Of a stretch of DNA of 64,000 bases, positions 1 through 7,395 are shown one piece after another. How positions within the stretch are numbered: position 1 is the first letter of the stretch; the number at the start of each line of letters is the position of its first letter. The stretch lies in NCBI GenBank assembly GCA_965234325.1, contig OZ248407.1, positions 434,001 through 498,000 of the forward strand. Reading direction: 5' to 3'. The position numbers were made by a program, and so were the translations under genes. The notes under the pieces were generated by a model. That model was given only the letters and a program-made list of their open reading frames with translations, had not been told where the DNA came from and ran no database searches. The DNA comes from Limnohabitans kasalickyi (GTDB lineage: Bacteria; Pseudomonadota; Gammaproteobacteria; Burkholderiales; Burkholderiaceae_C).

Positions 1-177
1 CAAAATAACCACTTTGCTGAAATTTTCGGCAACAGTGGCTTGCAGAGGTTTGATCCAAGTATTGAACTGTTGTTCTGGCAGTTCTTGTGCGAGTTGATCG
101 ACACAGCTTTGCCACAAACCATCGCCTAAACCTGTGGGCAAATCGTTGTTGGCAGAGGAAGGAATACCCTGAATCAT
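1..177 (-). CDS. dnaA: Chromosomal replication initiator DnaA, N-terminal part only
   Basis: The first 59 codons of DnaA are visible; the rest lies beyond the left edge. The reading starts at the ATG at 177 on the minus strand. The translated piece contains the domain I pattern LWQSCVDQLAQELP followed by FNTWIKPLQA, which is the DnaB/DiaA-interacting N-terminal domain of DnaA. The AAA+ and DNA-binding domains are not in view. The gene is divergent from rpmH, the usual arrangement around the origin of Burkholderiales. DnaA boxes in the intergenic region suggest autoregulation or origin function. Confidence 0.93.
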   Translation of the reverse strand, partial: MIQGIPSSANNDLPTGLGDGLWQSCVDQLAQELPEQQFNTWIKPLQATVAENFSKVVIL

Positions 178-381
178 GAATTATTTTTCTGTGGATAGCT
201 GGGTAAAAATTCCCGCGGAAACGCACTTTATCAAACTTTTATCCACAGGTCACGGTAAAAATTTTTCGGTCTTCAATCTTGCGTACTTATGGCCTTCTAT
301 GAAGAAAATTCAGGGGTGCTCAAAAATTTGAGATAATCTCGGGTTTCCCTGATCTACAGGGTCTAGATATTTGGAATCATC
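178..381. promoter_or_regulatory. dnaA-rpmH intergenic region with DnaA boxes (candidate origin / dnaA regulatory region)
   Basis: A 204 bp AT-rich region lies between divergent dnaA and rpmH. It contains a perfect DnaA box TTATCCACA at 239-247 and a one-mismatch box on the other strand at 190-198 (reads CTATCCACA). A-T-rich runs follow at 257-270 and 318-330. In related bacteria such boxes mark oriC or the autoregulated dnaA promoter. Only two convincing boxes are seen, so the main origin could equally lie on the dnaN side, outside the window. Confidence 0.5.
309..337 (+). promoter_or_regulatory. Candidate rpmH promoter
   Basis: A -10-like GATAAT at 332-337 lies 17 nt downstream of a weak -35-like TTCAGG at 309-314. 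A short stem (CCCTG 347-351 with CAGGG 357-361) lies in the leader before rpmH at 382. The -35 match is poor, so this is tentative. Confidence 0.35.
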
Positions 382-516
382 ATGAAACGTACTTACCAGC
401 CTTCTAAAACACGCCGCGCCCGTACACACGGCTTCTTGGTCCGCATGAAAACACGTGGCGGCCGTGCTGTCATCAACGCTCGTCGCGCCAAAGGCCGTAA
501 GCGTCTGGCTGTCTAA
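382..516 (+). CDS. rpmH: 50S ribosomal protein L34
   Basis: A 44-residue, very basic protein starting MKRTYQPS and ending KGRKRLAV, the canonical length and sequence pattern of L34 (TRRARTHGFLVRM, INARRAKGRKRL). It is a component of the large ribosomal subunit. It is the first gene of the rpmH-rnpA-yidD-yidC cluster. The ATG at 382 follows the leader directly and leaves no room for a longer form. Confidence 0.98.
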   Translation: MKRTYQPSKTRRARTHGFLVRMKTRGGRAVINARRAKGRKRLAV

Positions 517-544
517 TTCTCTTGCCACTGAACAGGCCCGCGAC

Positions 545-955
545 GTGAGCGCCGTGGAACGTCTGACGCAGTGGACTGAGTTTCAGGCTGTCATGGCAGC
601 AGGCAGTGTGGCTCGAACGTCGCACTTTGTGTTGCACCAGTGGCGTCCCACGCAGACAAATTTGGCAGGGCCAGGGTTTGAAAAAACTCCGGCCCTGTTT
701 TCTCACGATGTTTTGATGTTGGGTGCCTTGACGCCCAAGCGATGGGCCAAACGCGCGGTGACGCGTAATTTGATCCGGCGTCAGATCCACAGCGTGTCGC
801 AAGAGTTTGCAGCCCAATTGAGGCCAACACCTTATGTGGTGCGTTTGCGAACTACGTTTGACACCCAAAAATTCATCAGCGCGTCATCTGACGCTTTGAA
901 AATTGCAGTTCGCGAAGAACTGACACAGTTGTTTGGCAAAGCTATTTCGCCATGA
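545..955 (+). CDS. rnpA: Ribonuclease P protein component
   Basis: Protein subunit of RNase P, which assists the catalytic RNA in 5' maturation of tRNAs. The sequence has the family core: RTSHFVLHQ in the central cleft, then LGALTPKRWAKRAVTRNLIRRQ, whose second half corresponds to the conserved RNR(L)KR helix, here KRAVTRNLIRRQ. An open frame continues upstream into rpmH, but homologues begin around the ERLTQWTEFQAVM segment, so a GTG start at 545 (or 554) is chosen; about 136 residues fits the family. It overlaps yidD by 4 bp (ATGA), indicating translational coupling. Confidence 0.92.
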   Translation: MSAVERLTQWTEFQAVMAAGSVARTSHFVLHQWRPTQTNLAGPGFEKTPALFSHDVLMLGALTPKRWAKRAVTRNLIRRQIHSVSQEFAAQLRPTPYVVRLRTTFDTQKFISASSDALKIAVREELTQLFGKAISP

Positions 956-1224
956 TGCAAATGTTCCTCATCCGATGCGTTCGAGCCTATCGACTGTTGC
1001 TCAGTCCTTGGCTCGGTTCAGCATGTCGGTTTGAGCCCACTTGCTCGGTCTATGCGATAGAAGCTTTGTCACAACATGGCGCAGCGCACGGCAGTTATTT
1101 GACGTTACGCCGTTTGGGTCGTTGTCACCCATGGTGCGTGGGCGGACATGATCCTGTTCCGCAGACATCGCTTGCATTTTTGACTTCTTCGACATCTTCC
1201 AACTCCGGAAAGAACTCTTCATGA
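952..1224 (+). CDS. yidD: Membrane protein insertion efficiency factor YidD
   Basis: A small (90 aa) membrane-associated protein that assists YidC/Sec-dependent insertion of inner-membrane proteins. It has the amphipathic N-terminal helix (IRCVRAYRLLLSPWLG) and the cysteine-bearing family signature CRFEPTCSVYAIEAL, followed by GRCHPWCVGGHDPVP. Two start codons are adjacent (952 and 955). The 3' end overlaps yidC by 4 bp, so rnpA-yidD-yidC are translationally coupled. The Ser/Thr-rich tail (TSSTSSNSGKNSS) is not conserved. Confidence 0.95.
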   Translation: MMQMFLIRCVRAYRLLLSPWLGSACRFEPTCSVYAIEALSQHGAAHGSYLTLRRLGRCHPWCVGGHDPVPQTSLAFLTSSTSSNSGKNSS

Positions 1225-2933
1225 ACGACATTCGCCGCACCATTTTGTGGGTGATTTTTGGTTTTTCCATGGTCCTGTTGTGGGACCAATGGCAGGTCTT
1301 TAATGGCCAAAAAGCCACCTTCTTCCCAACACCTGCACAGCAAGCACAAGTGGCGGCTGCCACAAAGCCCGCGTCTGACGTGCCCCAAGCCGCAGGCATT
1401 CCAGCCGCTGTTCCCGCGAAACCCGGCATGGTTCCTGTCAGCGAAGTCAAATCATCGACATCCAGAGAGATGGTTGAGGTCGAAACCGATGTGCTCAAAC
1501 TCACGTTTGATACAGAAGGCGGTACCTTGTCGCGTGTGGAGTTCCTAGCTCAAGCGGATGTGTTGAACCCCGGCCGTAACGTGGTGTTGTTGGATGACAG
1601 CAAAGAACGCGTCTACATGGCTCAAACAGGTTTGATTGCAAGCGTCCCAGGCGATGCCATGCCCAACCACAAAAGCGTGATGAAAGTTTTGCCCGGTGCA
1701 CGCAAACTGCAAGCCGACGCCCAAACACTGACCATCACGTTCGAGTCTGCCTCACAGGGCGGTGTGAAATTGGTCAAAACCTACACGCTCAAACGCGGTG
1801 CTTACGACATGGCGGTCAAACACGACATCGTCAACACCAGCGTCCAAGAGGTGTCACCCCAGTTGTATTTCCAATTGGTGCGCGATGGCAATAAGCCCGT
1901 GGGTGAGTCGGCGTTCTATTCCACCTTCACAGGCCCAGCGGTGTATACCGACGCCAAGAAGTATCAAAAAGCGGAATTTACCGACATCAAAAAGAAAAAA
2001 ATCGACATCGAAAAGCAATCGACCAATGGCTACATTGCCATGGTTCAGCATTACTTTGTCAGCGCTTGGATCTTGCCTGATGGCTTGAAGCGAGACATTT
2101 CGATGGACGCGGTGGACATTGGCTCCTCCACGGCCGACTGCTGTTACCGCGCCACTTTGATTGCGCCGTTGGACGCCATCAAACCCGGCGAATCCAAAAG
2201 CGTGGCTGCTACTTTCTATGCAGGCCCACAAGAAGAGAACAAACTCGAAGCCCTGTACCCAGGCTTTGAGTTGGTCAAAGACTACGGTTGGCTCACCATC
2301 ATGGCCAAGCCTTTGTATTGGTTGCTTGACCAAATTCACAAAATCATAGGCAACTGGGGTTGGTCCATCGTCGCCTTGGTGTTGCTGCTCAAAATTGGTT
2401 TTTACGGCTTGAATGCCCATGCCTACAAGAGCATGGCCAAGATGAAGGCCGTCAACCCACGCATCATGGAAATGCGCGAGCGCCTGAAAGACAACCCCCA
2501 GCAAATGCAAATGGAGATGATGAAAATCTACCGCGAAGAAAAGGTCAACCCCATGGGTGGATGCTTGCCCATCGCGATTCAGATTCCCGTGTTCATCGCT
2601 TTGTATTGGGTGCTCTTGTCCACCGTTGAAATGCGCAACGCACCTTGGGTGGGTTGGATCCATGACTTGGCTGCGCCCGATCCTTTCTTCATCTTGCCCT
2701 TGGTGATGACGTTGACCACGCTGTTGCAAACCGCGTTGAACCCCGCGCCGCCAGATCCCATGCAAGCCAAGTTGATGTGGATCATGCCGCTGGCTTTCAG
2801 CGTGATGTTCTTCTTCTTCCCCGCAGGTTTGGTGCTGTACTGGATCACCAACAACGTGCTGTCCATTGCACAGCAGTGGTTCATCAACACGAGCATGGGT
2901 GTACCCCCGCAATTCAACATGCCTAAGTTCTAA
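1221..2933 (+). CDS. yidC: Membrane protein insertase YidC
   Basis: A 570 aa Oxa1/YidC/Alb3-family insertase that inserts and folds inner-membrane proteins, alone or with SecYEG. The N-terminal membrane anchor (IRRTILWVIFGFSMVLLW) is followed by an Ala/Pro-rich linker, the large periplasmic beta-supersandwich domain (about residues 75-355) and the five-helix C-terminal core with the typical NPMGGCLPIAIQIPVF segment. Length is typical for Gram-negative YidC. It sits in its conserved place behind yidD and is followed by a strong terminator. Confidence 0.98.
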   Translation: MNDIRRTILWVIFGFSMVLLWDQWQVFNGQKATFFPTPAQQAQVAAATKPASDVPQAAGIPAAVPAKPGMVPVSEVKSSTSREMVEVETDVLKLTFDTEGGTLSRVEFLAQADVLNPGRNVVLLDDSKERVYMAQTGLIASVPGDAMPNHKSVMKVLPGARKLQADAQTLTITFESASQGGVKLVKTYTLKRGAYDMAVKHDIVNTSVQEVSPQLYFQLVRDGNKPVGESAFYSTFTGPAVYTDAKKYQKAEFTDIKKKKIDIEKQSTNGYIAMVQHYFVSAWILPDGLKRDISMDAVDIGSSTADCCYRATLIAPLDAIKPGESKSVAATFYAGPQEENKLEALYPGFELVKDYGWLTIMAKPLYWLLDQIHKIIGNWGWSIVALVLLLKIGFYGLNAHAYKSMAKMKAVNPRIMEMRERLKDNPQQMQMEMMKIYREEKVNPMGGCLPIAIQIPVFIALYWVLLSTVEMRNAPWVGWIHDLAAPDPFFILPLVMTLTTLLQTALNPAPPDPMQAKLMWIMPLAFSVMFFFFPAGLVLYWITNNVLSIAQQWFINTSMGVPPQFNMPKF

Positions 2934-2971
2934 AACAAAGTTTGAAAGCTTCTGTGCTTTCAAGCCTTTGA

Positions 2972-3005
2972 AAACCCGCCGTCCGAAAGGGTGGCGGGTT
3001 TTTTT
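2972..3005 (+). terminator. Rho-independent terminator after yidC
   Basis: A GC-rich stem AAACCCGCC (2972-2980) pairs with GGCGGGTTT (2993-3001), with a 12 nt loop, followed by a run of T to 3005. It ends the rpmH-yidC cluster and lies only 15 nt before the mnmE start codon. Confidence 0.88.
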
Positions 3006-3020
3006 CTGGACAATCCACCC

Positions 3021-4445
3021 ATGCTTTCACAACACGACGCCCCCATCATTGCCATTGCCACAGCGCCCGGTCGAGGTGCGGTCGGCATCGTGCGGCTCAG
3101 TGGCAAAGGCTTGAGCCCACTGGTGCAGGCCTTGTGTGGCCGCAGCCTCAAGCCGCGTGAAGCCACGTATTTGCCCATTGCCGATGCCAATGGCACACCC
3201 ATTGACCATGTATTGGCCTTGCACTTCCCCGGCCCCAACAGCTACACCGGTGAAGACGTGCTGGAGTTGCAAGCCCATGGTGGGCCCGTGGTGTTGCAAC
3301 TCTTGCTCGCACGTTGTTTAGACGTCGCCGCACAACGGGACGCCGAGCAGCGCCCTTTGTTGCGCGGCCTGCGTTTGGCACAACCCGGTGAATTCACCCA
3401 GCGCGCCTTTTTGAATCACAAGCTCGACTTGGCCCAAGCTGAAGCCGTTGCTGACTTGATCGACGCCAGCACCGAAGCGGCGGCGCGCAGTGCCAGCCGA
3501 TCGCTCGCCGGTGCGTTTTCCACCGAAATTCATCAACTGCGTGATGCCTTGATTCACCTGCGCATGTTGGTCGAAGCCACGCTGGACTTTCCCGAAGAAG
3601 ACATCGACTTTTTAAAGCAAGCCGATGCCCAAGGCCAGCTGGATCGCTTGCAAGCCAACCTCTTGCGTGTGACGCAGCAAACCCGTCAAGGCGCGTTGCT
3701 GCGTGAGGGCATTCGCGTGGTGATTGCGGGTCAACCCAACGCCGGTAAAAGCTCCTTGCTCAATGCTTTGGCTGGCGCCGAATTGGCCATAGTCACGCCC
3801 ATTGCGGGCACCACGCGTGACGTGGTGCAACAAACCATTCAAATCGAAGGCGTGCCCCTGCACGTCATTGACACCGCAGGACTGCGTGACCACCCCGACG
3901 TGGACGAAGTGGAGCGTATCGGCATTGCACGCGCGTGGGATCAAATTGGCCAAGCGGATGCGGTTTTGTTTTTGCACGACCTCACGCGTCAAAGTGACGA
4001 AACATACAAGGGTGCGGACGCTGACATCGAAGCGACTTTGCAGCAAACCGTGGCCGCGCATGTGCCTGTGTTGCATGTGTGGAACAAGGCCGATGCCAGC
4101 GAGGGTGTTGTGTCTTCTGACGCCACACGTCTCACGTTGCGCCTGTCTGCCAAAACGGGTGAGGGCTTGCCTGCACTGCGAGCGCAGTTGCTGAACGTGG
4201 TGGGCTGGCAAGGCGGCAGCGCCGAGGGGCTTTACATGGCGCGTGAACGTCATGTGCAAGCCCTGCGAGAAGTCGATGCGCATTTGCATCAAGCCAACGC
4301 CTGTTTGTTAGCTAAAGTTCCAGCCTTAGATTTGTTGGCCGAAGAACTGCGCTTGAGTCAAAACGCGCTCAACACCATCACCGGTGAGTTCTCGTCGGAC
4401 GATTTACTGGGCGTGATCTTTTCTAGCTTTTGCATCGGCAAGTAA
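3021..4445 (+). CDS. mnmE: tRNA uridine-5-carboxymethylaminomethyl(34) GTPase MnmE
   Basis: With MnmG this forms the complex that installs cmnm5 at wobble uridine 34 of several tRNAs. The 474 aa product has the N-terminal folate-binding domain (start MLSQHDAPIIAIATAPGRG), a helical domain with an inserted G domain: P-loop GQPNAGKSS near residue 237, switch GTTRD, DTAGLRD and NKAD, and the invariant C-terminal CIGK. An in-frame ATG at 2991 lies inside the yidC terminator stem, so the ATG at 3021 is preferred. No ribosome binding site is obvious in the 15 nt after the T-run. Confidence 0.96.
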   Translation: MLSQHDAPIIAIATAPGRGAVGIVRLSGKGLSPLVQALCGRSLKPREATYLPIADANGTPIDHVLALHFPGPNSYTGEDVLELQAHGGPVVLQLLLARCLDVAAQRDAEQRPLLRGLRLAQPGEFTQRAFLNHKLDLAQAEAVADLIDASTEAAARSASRSLAGAFSTEIHQLRDALIHLRMLVEATLDFPEEDIDFLKQADAQGQLDRLQANLLRVTQQTRQGALLREGIRVVIAGQPNAGKSSLLNALAGAELAIVTPIAGTTRDVVQQTIQIEGVPLHVIDTAGLRDHPDVDEVERIGIARAWDQIGQADAVLFLHDLTRQSDETYKGADADIEATLQQTVAAHVPVLHVWNKADASEGVVSSDATRLTLRLSAKTGEGLPALRAQLLNVVGWQGGSAEGLYMARERHVQALREVDAHLHQANACLLAKVPALDLLAEELRLSQNALNTITGEFSSDDLLGVIFSSFCIGK

Positions 4446-4473
4446 AACGGCACCTGACCGATAAAATCAAGCC

Positions 4474-5478
4474 ATGACCCAAACTCACCCTACCACCAAC
4501 GCGCCCGTGGACGACCAACGCATTTTGCAACTGGCCCACGACACGCTGGAGATTGAGGCGAACGCTGTGCGCGACTTGCGCGACCGCTTGTCCCCCAGCT
4601 TTGTGTTGGCGGTGCGTGCCATTCTCAAAGTCAGCGGCCGTGTGGTCGTTATGGGCATGGGCAAAAGCGGCCATGTGGGTCGCAAAATCACCGCCACCTT
4701 GGCGTCTACCGGCACACCCGCCATGTTTGTGCATCCTGCCGAAGCCAGCCACGGCGACCTGGGTATGGTCAAAGACGGCGACTTGGTCATCGCCATTTCT
4801 AACAGCGGCGAGAGCGACGAACTTGCAGCCATCTTGCCTGTGCTCAAACGCCAAGGCGTGCCCTTGGTCGCCATCACCGGCGGCGCGCAATCGACCCTCG
4901 CCAAGCATGCCGACATCGTGCTAGACAGCGCAGTGGCCAAAGAAGCCTGCCCGCTGAACTTGGCTCCCACCGCCAGCACCACCGCACAAATGGCTTTGGG
5001 TGATGCCCTCGCTGTGGCCTTGCTCGATGCACGCGGTTTCCGAGCCGAAGACTTTGCGCGCTCACACCCTGGTGGTTCTTTGGGTCGACGCTTGCTGACA
5101 CACGTCAGCGACGTGATGCGCAGCGGCGACAACGTACCGCAGGTCTTGCCGACCGCCACCTTCAGCGAACTCATGCGCGAGATGAGCGCCAAAGGCTTGG
5201 GCGCCTCAGCCATCGTGGACGGACAAGGCACGGTGTTGGGCGTTTTCACCGATGGCGACTTACGCCGTCTGATTGAAAAAGGCACCGACATGCGTCAGCT
5301 CACCGCAGCGCAAGTCATGCACGCCCAACCGCGTACCGTGCGTGCCACCGCTTTGGCCGCAGAAGCGGCGGAGTTGATGGAGTTGCACCGCATCACCAGC
5401 GTGCTGGTGGTCGACGCGCAAGGGCAACTTTGCGGGGCTCTGAACACCAATGATTTGATGCGTGCGAAGGTGATTTGA
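4474..5478 (+). CDS. kdsD: D-arabinose 5-phosphate isomerase (KdsD/KpsF/GutQ family)
   Basis: Converts ribulose 5-phosphate to arabinose 5-phosphate, the first step towards KDO of LPS. The 334 aa product has an N-terminal SIS domain (GMGKSGHVGRKITATLASTG, then EASHGDLGMV and ISNSGESDE) and two C-terminal CBS repeats (about 205-330). It is directly followed by kdsC with overlapping stop and start (TGATG), and then lptC, a KDO/LPS-export operon. The alternative assignment to a capsule KpsF or GutQ paralogue is less likely given this context. Confidence 0.95.
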   Translation: MTQTHPTTNAPVDDQRILQLAHDTLEIEANAVRDLRDRLSPSFVLAVRAILKVSGRVVVMGMGKSGHVGRKITATLASTGTPAMFVHPAEASHGDLGMVKDGDLVIAISNSGESDELAAILPVLKRQGVPLVAITGGAQSTLAKHADIVLDSAVAKEACPLNLAPTASTTAQMALGDALAVALLDARGFRAEDFARSHPGGSLGRRLLTHVSDVMRSGDNVPQVLPTATFSELMREMSAKGLGASAIVDGQGTVLGVFTDGDLRRLIEKGTDMRQLTAAQVMHAQPRTVRATALAAEAAELMELHRITSVLVVDAQGQLCGALNTNDLMRAKVI

Positions 5479-6023
5479 TGACACCCGCCCTCAACATCGA
5501 CCCTTCTCTGTTGCTGCGCGCCCAAGGTGTGCGCGTTGCCTTTTTTGACGTGGACGGCGTGCTCACCGACGGCGGTTTGTACTTCACCGAAAGCGGCGAA
5601 ACCATCAAGCGCTTTTGCACCCTAGACGGCCACGGCTTGAAGATGCTGCAAAAAGCAGGCATCACCCCTGCCGTGATCACTGGGCGTGACAGTGCGCCTT
5701 TGCGTGCGCGGCTCAAAGCCTTGGGCATCGCGCATGTGCGCTACGGCACCGAAGACAAAGTTCCTGCAGCGCAAGAAATCTTGACGCAACTGGGGTTGGA
5801 CTGGTCACAAGCCGCCCACATTGGCGACGACTGGCCCGACCTGCCCGTCATGCAGCGCGTCGCTTTTGCTTGCGCGCCCAGCAATGCCCATATTGAAGTC
5901 AAAGCCATCGCGCATTACGTCACCCAACGCGAGGGCGGTCATGGTGCGGCGCGTGAGTTTTGTGATGTGCTGTTGGTCGCGTCGGGCCGTTACGCCGATT
6001 TGTTAAAGGCCTACCTCGCATGA
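5478..6023 (+). CDS. kdsC: 3-deoxy-D-manno-octulosonate 8-phosphate phosphatase
   Basis: HAD-family phosphatase that releases KDO from KDO 8-phosphate. The 181 aa protein has HAD motif I as FFDVDGVLTDG (nucleophile and acid aspartates), motif II in VITGRDS, the lysine in EDKVPAAQ and motif IV GDDWPDLPVM. It forms the small capless subunit typical of tetrameric KdsC. The ATG at 5478 overlaps the kdsD stop, and the 3' end overlaps lptC by 4 bp, so the three genes are translationally coupled. Confidence 0.96.
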   Translation: MTPALNIDPSLLLRAQGVRVAFFDVDGVLTDGGLYFTESGETIKRFCTLDGHGLKMLQKAGITPAVITGRDSAPLRARLKALGIAHVRYGTEDKVPAAQEILTQLGLDWSQAAHIGDDWPDLPVMQRVAFACAPSNAHIEVKAIAHYVTQREGGHGAAREFCDVLLVASGRYADLLKAYLA

Positions 6024-6685
6024 GCCAAGTGCCCATGTCGCGCTCCCTGTGGATGCGTTTGCGTCAAACATGGGACCGCCTTGCGGTTTACTTTCCCATC
6101 TTTTTGATGGGGCTCATGGCCATGTCGACCTACTGGTTGGTACGCAACACGCCTCTACTGGCCGAGGTCGAATTAGAGGCAGCCCCCCGCCACGTACCCG
6201 ACTACTTCATGCGCGACTTTTCGGTGCGCGTCTTTGGTGCTGACGGCAAACTCAAGAGTGAAATCTTAGGGGTAGAAGGCCGGCATTACCCAGACACCGA
6301 CACGCTAGAGATTGACCACCCGCATATTCGTGCTTACGGGTCAGATGGCCGCTTGACTATTTCTCAAGCTGAACGCGGCGTCATCAACGCAGATGGTTCT
6401 GAGGCGCAGCTTTTCAAAAAAGCCCAGGTCATCCGCGAAGCGCTGCAAACCTCTCAAGGTGTCACCTTGCCTCGCACCGAACTGCGCAGCGACTTTTTAC
6501 ACATCTTCGCCAACACCGAAAACGTGCGCTCGCACTTGCCGGTTGAAATGGTGCGTGGCAATGGCGACCGATTCACCGCAGACAGCATGGTGTACGACAA
6601 CTTGGACCGCGTGCTGGAGTTGAAGGGGCGTGTGCGTGGCACCTTGACGCCTCCTTCTGCAAAAGCCGTTCAGCCCAAACCTTAA
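6020..6685 (+). CDS. lptC: LPS export ABC transporter periplasmic protein LptC
   Basis: Bitopic inner-membrane protein of the Lpt bridge that passes LPS from LptB2FG to LptA. A single N-terminal transmembrane helix (about residues 20-43) is followed by a periplasmic beta-jellyroll with the patterns PDYFMRDFSVRVF and HYPDTDTLEI. At 221 aa it is slightly longer than E. coli LptC, with a short Pro/Ala tail. It lies last in the kdsD-kdsC-lptC operon; lptA and lptB are not in this window. LptD is encoded near 51 kb. Confidence 0.92.
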   Translation: MSQVPMSRSLWMRLRQTWDRLAVYFPIFLMGLMAMSTYWLVRNTPLLAEVELEAAPRHVPDYFMRDFSVRVFGADGKLKSEILGVEGRHYPDTDTLEIDHPHIRAYGSDGRLTISQAERGVINADGSEAQLFKKAQVIREALQTSQGVTLPRTELRSDFLHIFANTENVRSHLPVEMVRGNGDRFTADSMVYDNLDRVLELKGRVRGTLTPPSAKAVQPKP

Positions 6686-6702
6686 AAGAAACTGCGGCAT
6701 AA

Positions 6703-6727
6703 AAAAAGGCTCCCGAGGGAGCCTTTT
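6703..6727. terminator. Bidirectional terminator between lptC and the RRM gene
   Basis: AAAAAGGCTCC (6703-6713) pairs with GGAGCCTTTTT (6717-6727). The stem is flanked by A on one side and T on the other, so it can serve both convergent genes. Confidence 0.88.
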
Positions 6728-6746
6728 TGATGTGCAGTGAAGCAGA

Positions 6747-7202
6747 TCAGTAGCTGTTGCCACCGCCGCCAAAGCCGCCGCGACCACCGCCGCCGCCGCC
6801 ACCACTACGGCCACCGCCGCCGCCAGCACCGCCGCCGCCGTAGGGGCTACGGAAACCGCCGCCACCGCCGCCGCCTTCACGACCGCCACCACCGTAGCCG
6901 CCACCGCCGCCACCACCACCGTAGCCACCGCCACCTGTGCGAGGAGGACGTGCCTCCATCGGACGGGCTTCATTCACCACGAGGCTACGACCACCCAAAG
7001 GTGCGCCGTTCATGCCTTCGACAGCTGCCAAAGCTTCGGCATCGCTGCCCATTTCGACAAAGCCAAAACCTTTAGAACGACCTGTATCGCGCTCCATCAT
7101 GACTTTAGCGCTAGTCACAGTACCGAACTGTCCAAATGACTGCTCGAGGTCGCTGTCGCGAACCGAATACGGCAGGTTGCCGACGTACAATTTATTGCCC
7201 AT
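6747..7202 (-). CDS. Glycine-rich RNA-recognition-motif (RRM) protein
   Basis: A 151 aa protein with one N-terminal RRM (residues 1-80: RNP2 LYVGNLPY, RNP1 KGFGFVEM) and a C-terminal tail that is almost entirely glycine with a few Arg, Tyr and Ser. This is the architecture of cold-induced bacterial Rbp proteins and plant GRPs. It probably binds U-rich single-stranded RNA; no target is known here. The ATG at 7202 is preceded at 8 nt by a strong AAGGAG, which can be sequestered in a hairpin (listed separately). The long GGN codon run makes the tail prone to length variation. Confidence 0.92.
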   Translation of the reverse strand: MGNKLYVGNLPYSVRDSDLEQSFGQFGTVTSAKVMMERDTGRSKGFGFVEMGSDAEALAAVEGMNGAPLGGRSLVVNEARPMEARPPRTGGGGYGGGGGGGGYGGGGREGGGGGGGFRSPYGGGGAGGGGGRSGGGGGGGRGGFGGGGNSY

Positions 7203-7206
7203 GGAA

Positions 7207-7245
7207 GGGACTCCTTAAAACACAAAAACAAAGCGATGGAGTCCC
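7207..7245 (-). promoter_or_regulatory. Leader hairpin that can sequester the ribosome binding site of the RRM gene
   Basis: Perfect 8 bp inverted repeat: 7207-7214 (GGGACTCC on +) and 7238-7245 (GGAGTCCC on +), with a 23 nt loop. In the minus-strand mRNA the 3' arm contains most of the Shine-Dalgarno AAGGAG (7216-7211), and the loop is U-rich. Pairing would occlude ribosome access. A thermosensor or autoregulation by the RRM protein itself is inference. Confidence 0.6.
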
Positions 7246-7311
7246 GAACCGAAACTGACCGATCACCAAATACACCACGTTAAAACTCAGGTATCAACAT
7301 GGCGAAGGCCA

Positions 7312-7335
7312 TTATGGGGCACAAGCACCCCATAA
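7312..7335. repeat. Inverted repeat downstream of amt / upstream of the RRM gene
   Basis: TTATGGGG (7312-7319) and CCCCATAA (7328-7335) are perfect 8 bp arms with an 8 nt loop. No T-run follows on either strand, so it is not a typical terminator. It may be an RNA hairpin at the amt 3' end or an operator for the RRM promoter. Confidence 0.45.
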
Positions 7336-7395
7336 AACCAAGCGTTTTCCAGTATTCGCACGAATAATTCGCGGAAAAACCACAATTCATGCGGC

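Noticed and set aside
1854..2963. A 369-codon frame antisense to yidC
   Set aside because: yidC is unambiguous on the plus strand; the antisense frame has a His/Gln-rich shadow composition.
6747..6960. GCC/GGC triplet-rich tract that looks like a tandem repeat or short CRISPR-like array
   Set aside because: It is the glycine codon run of the RRM protein tail; there are no spacers of constant length and the reading frame is intact.
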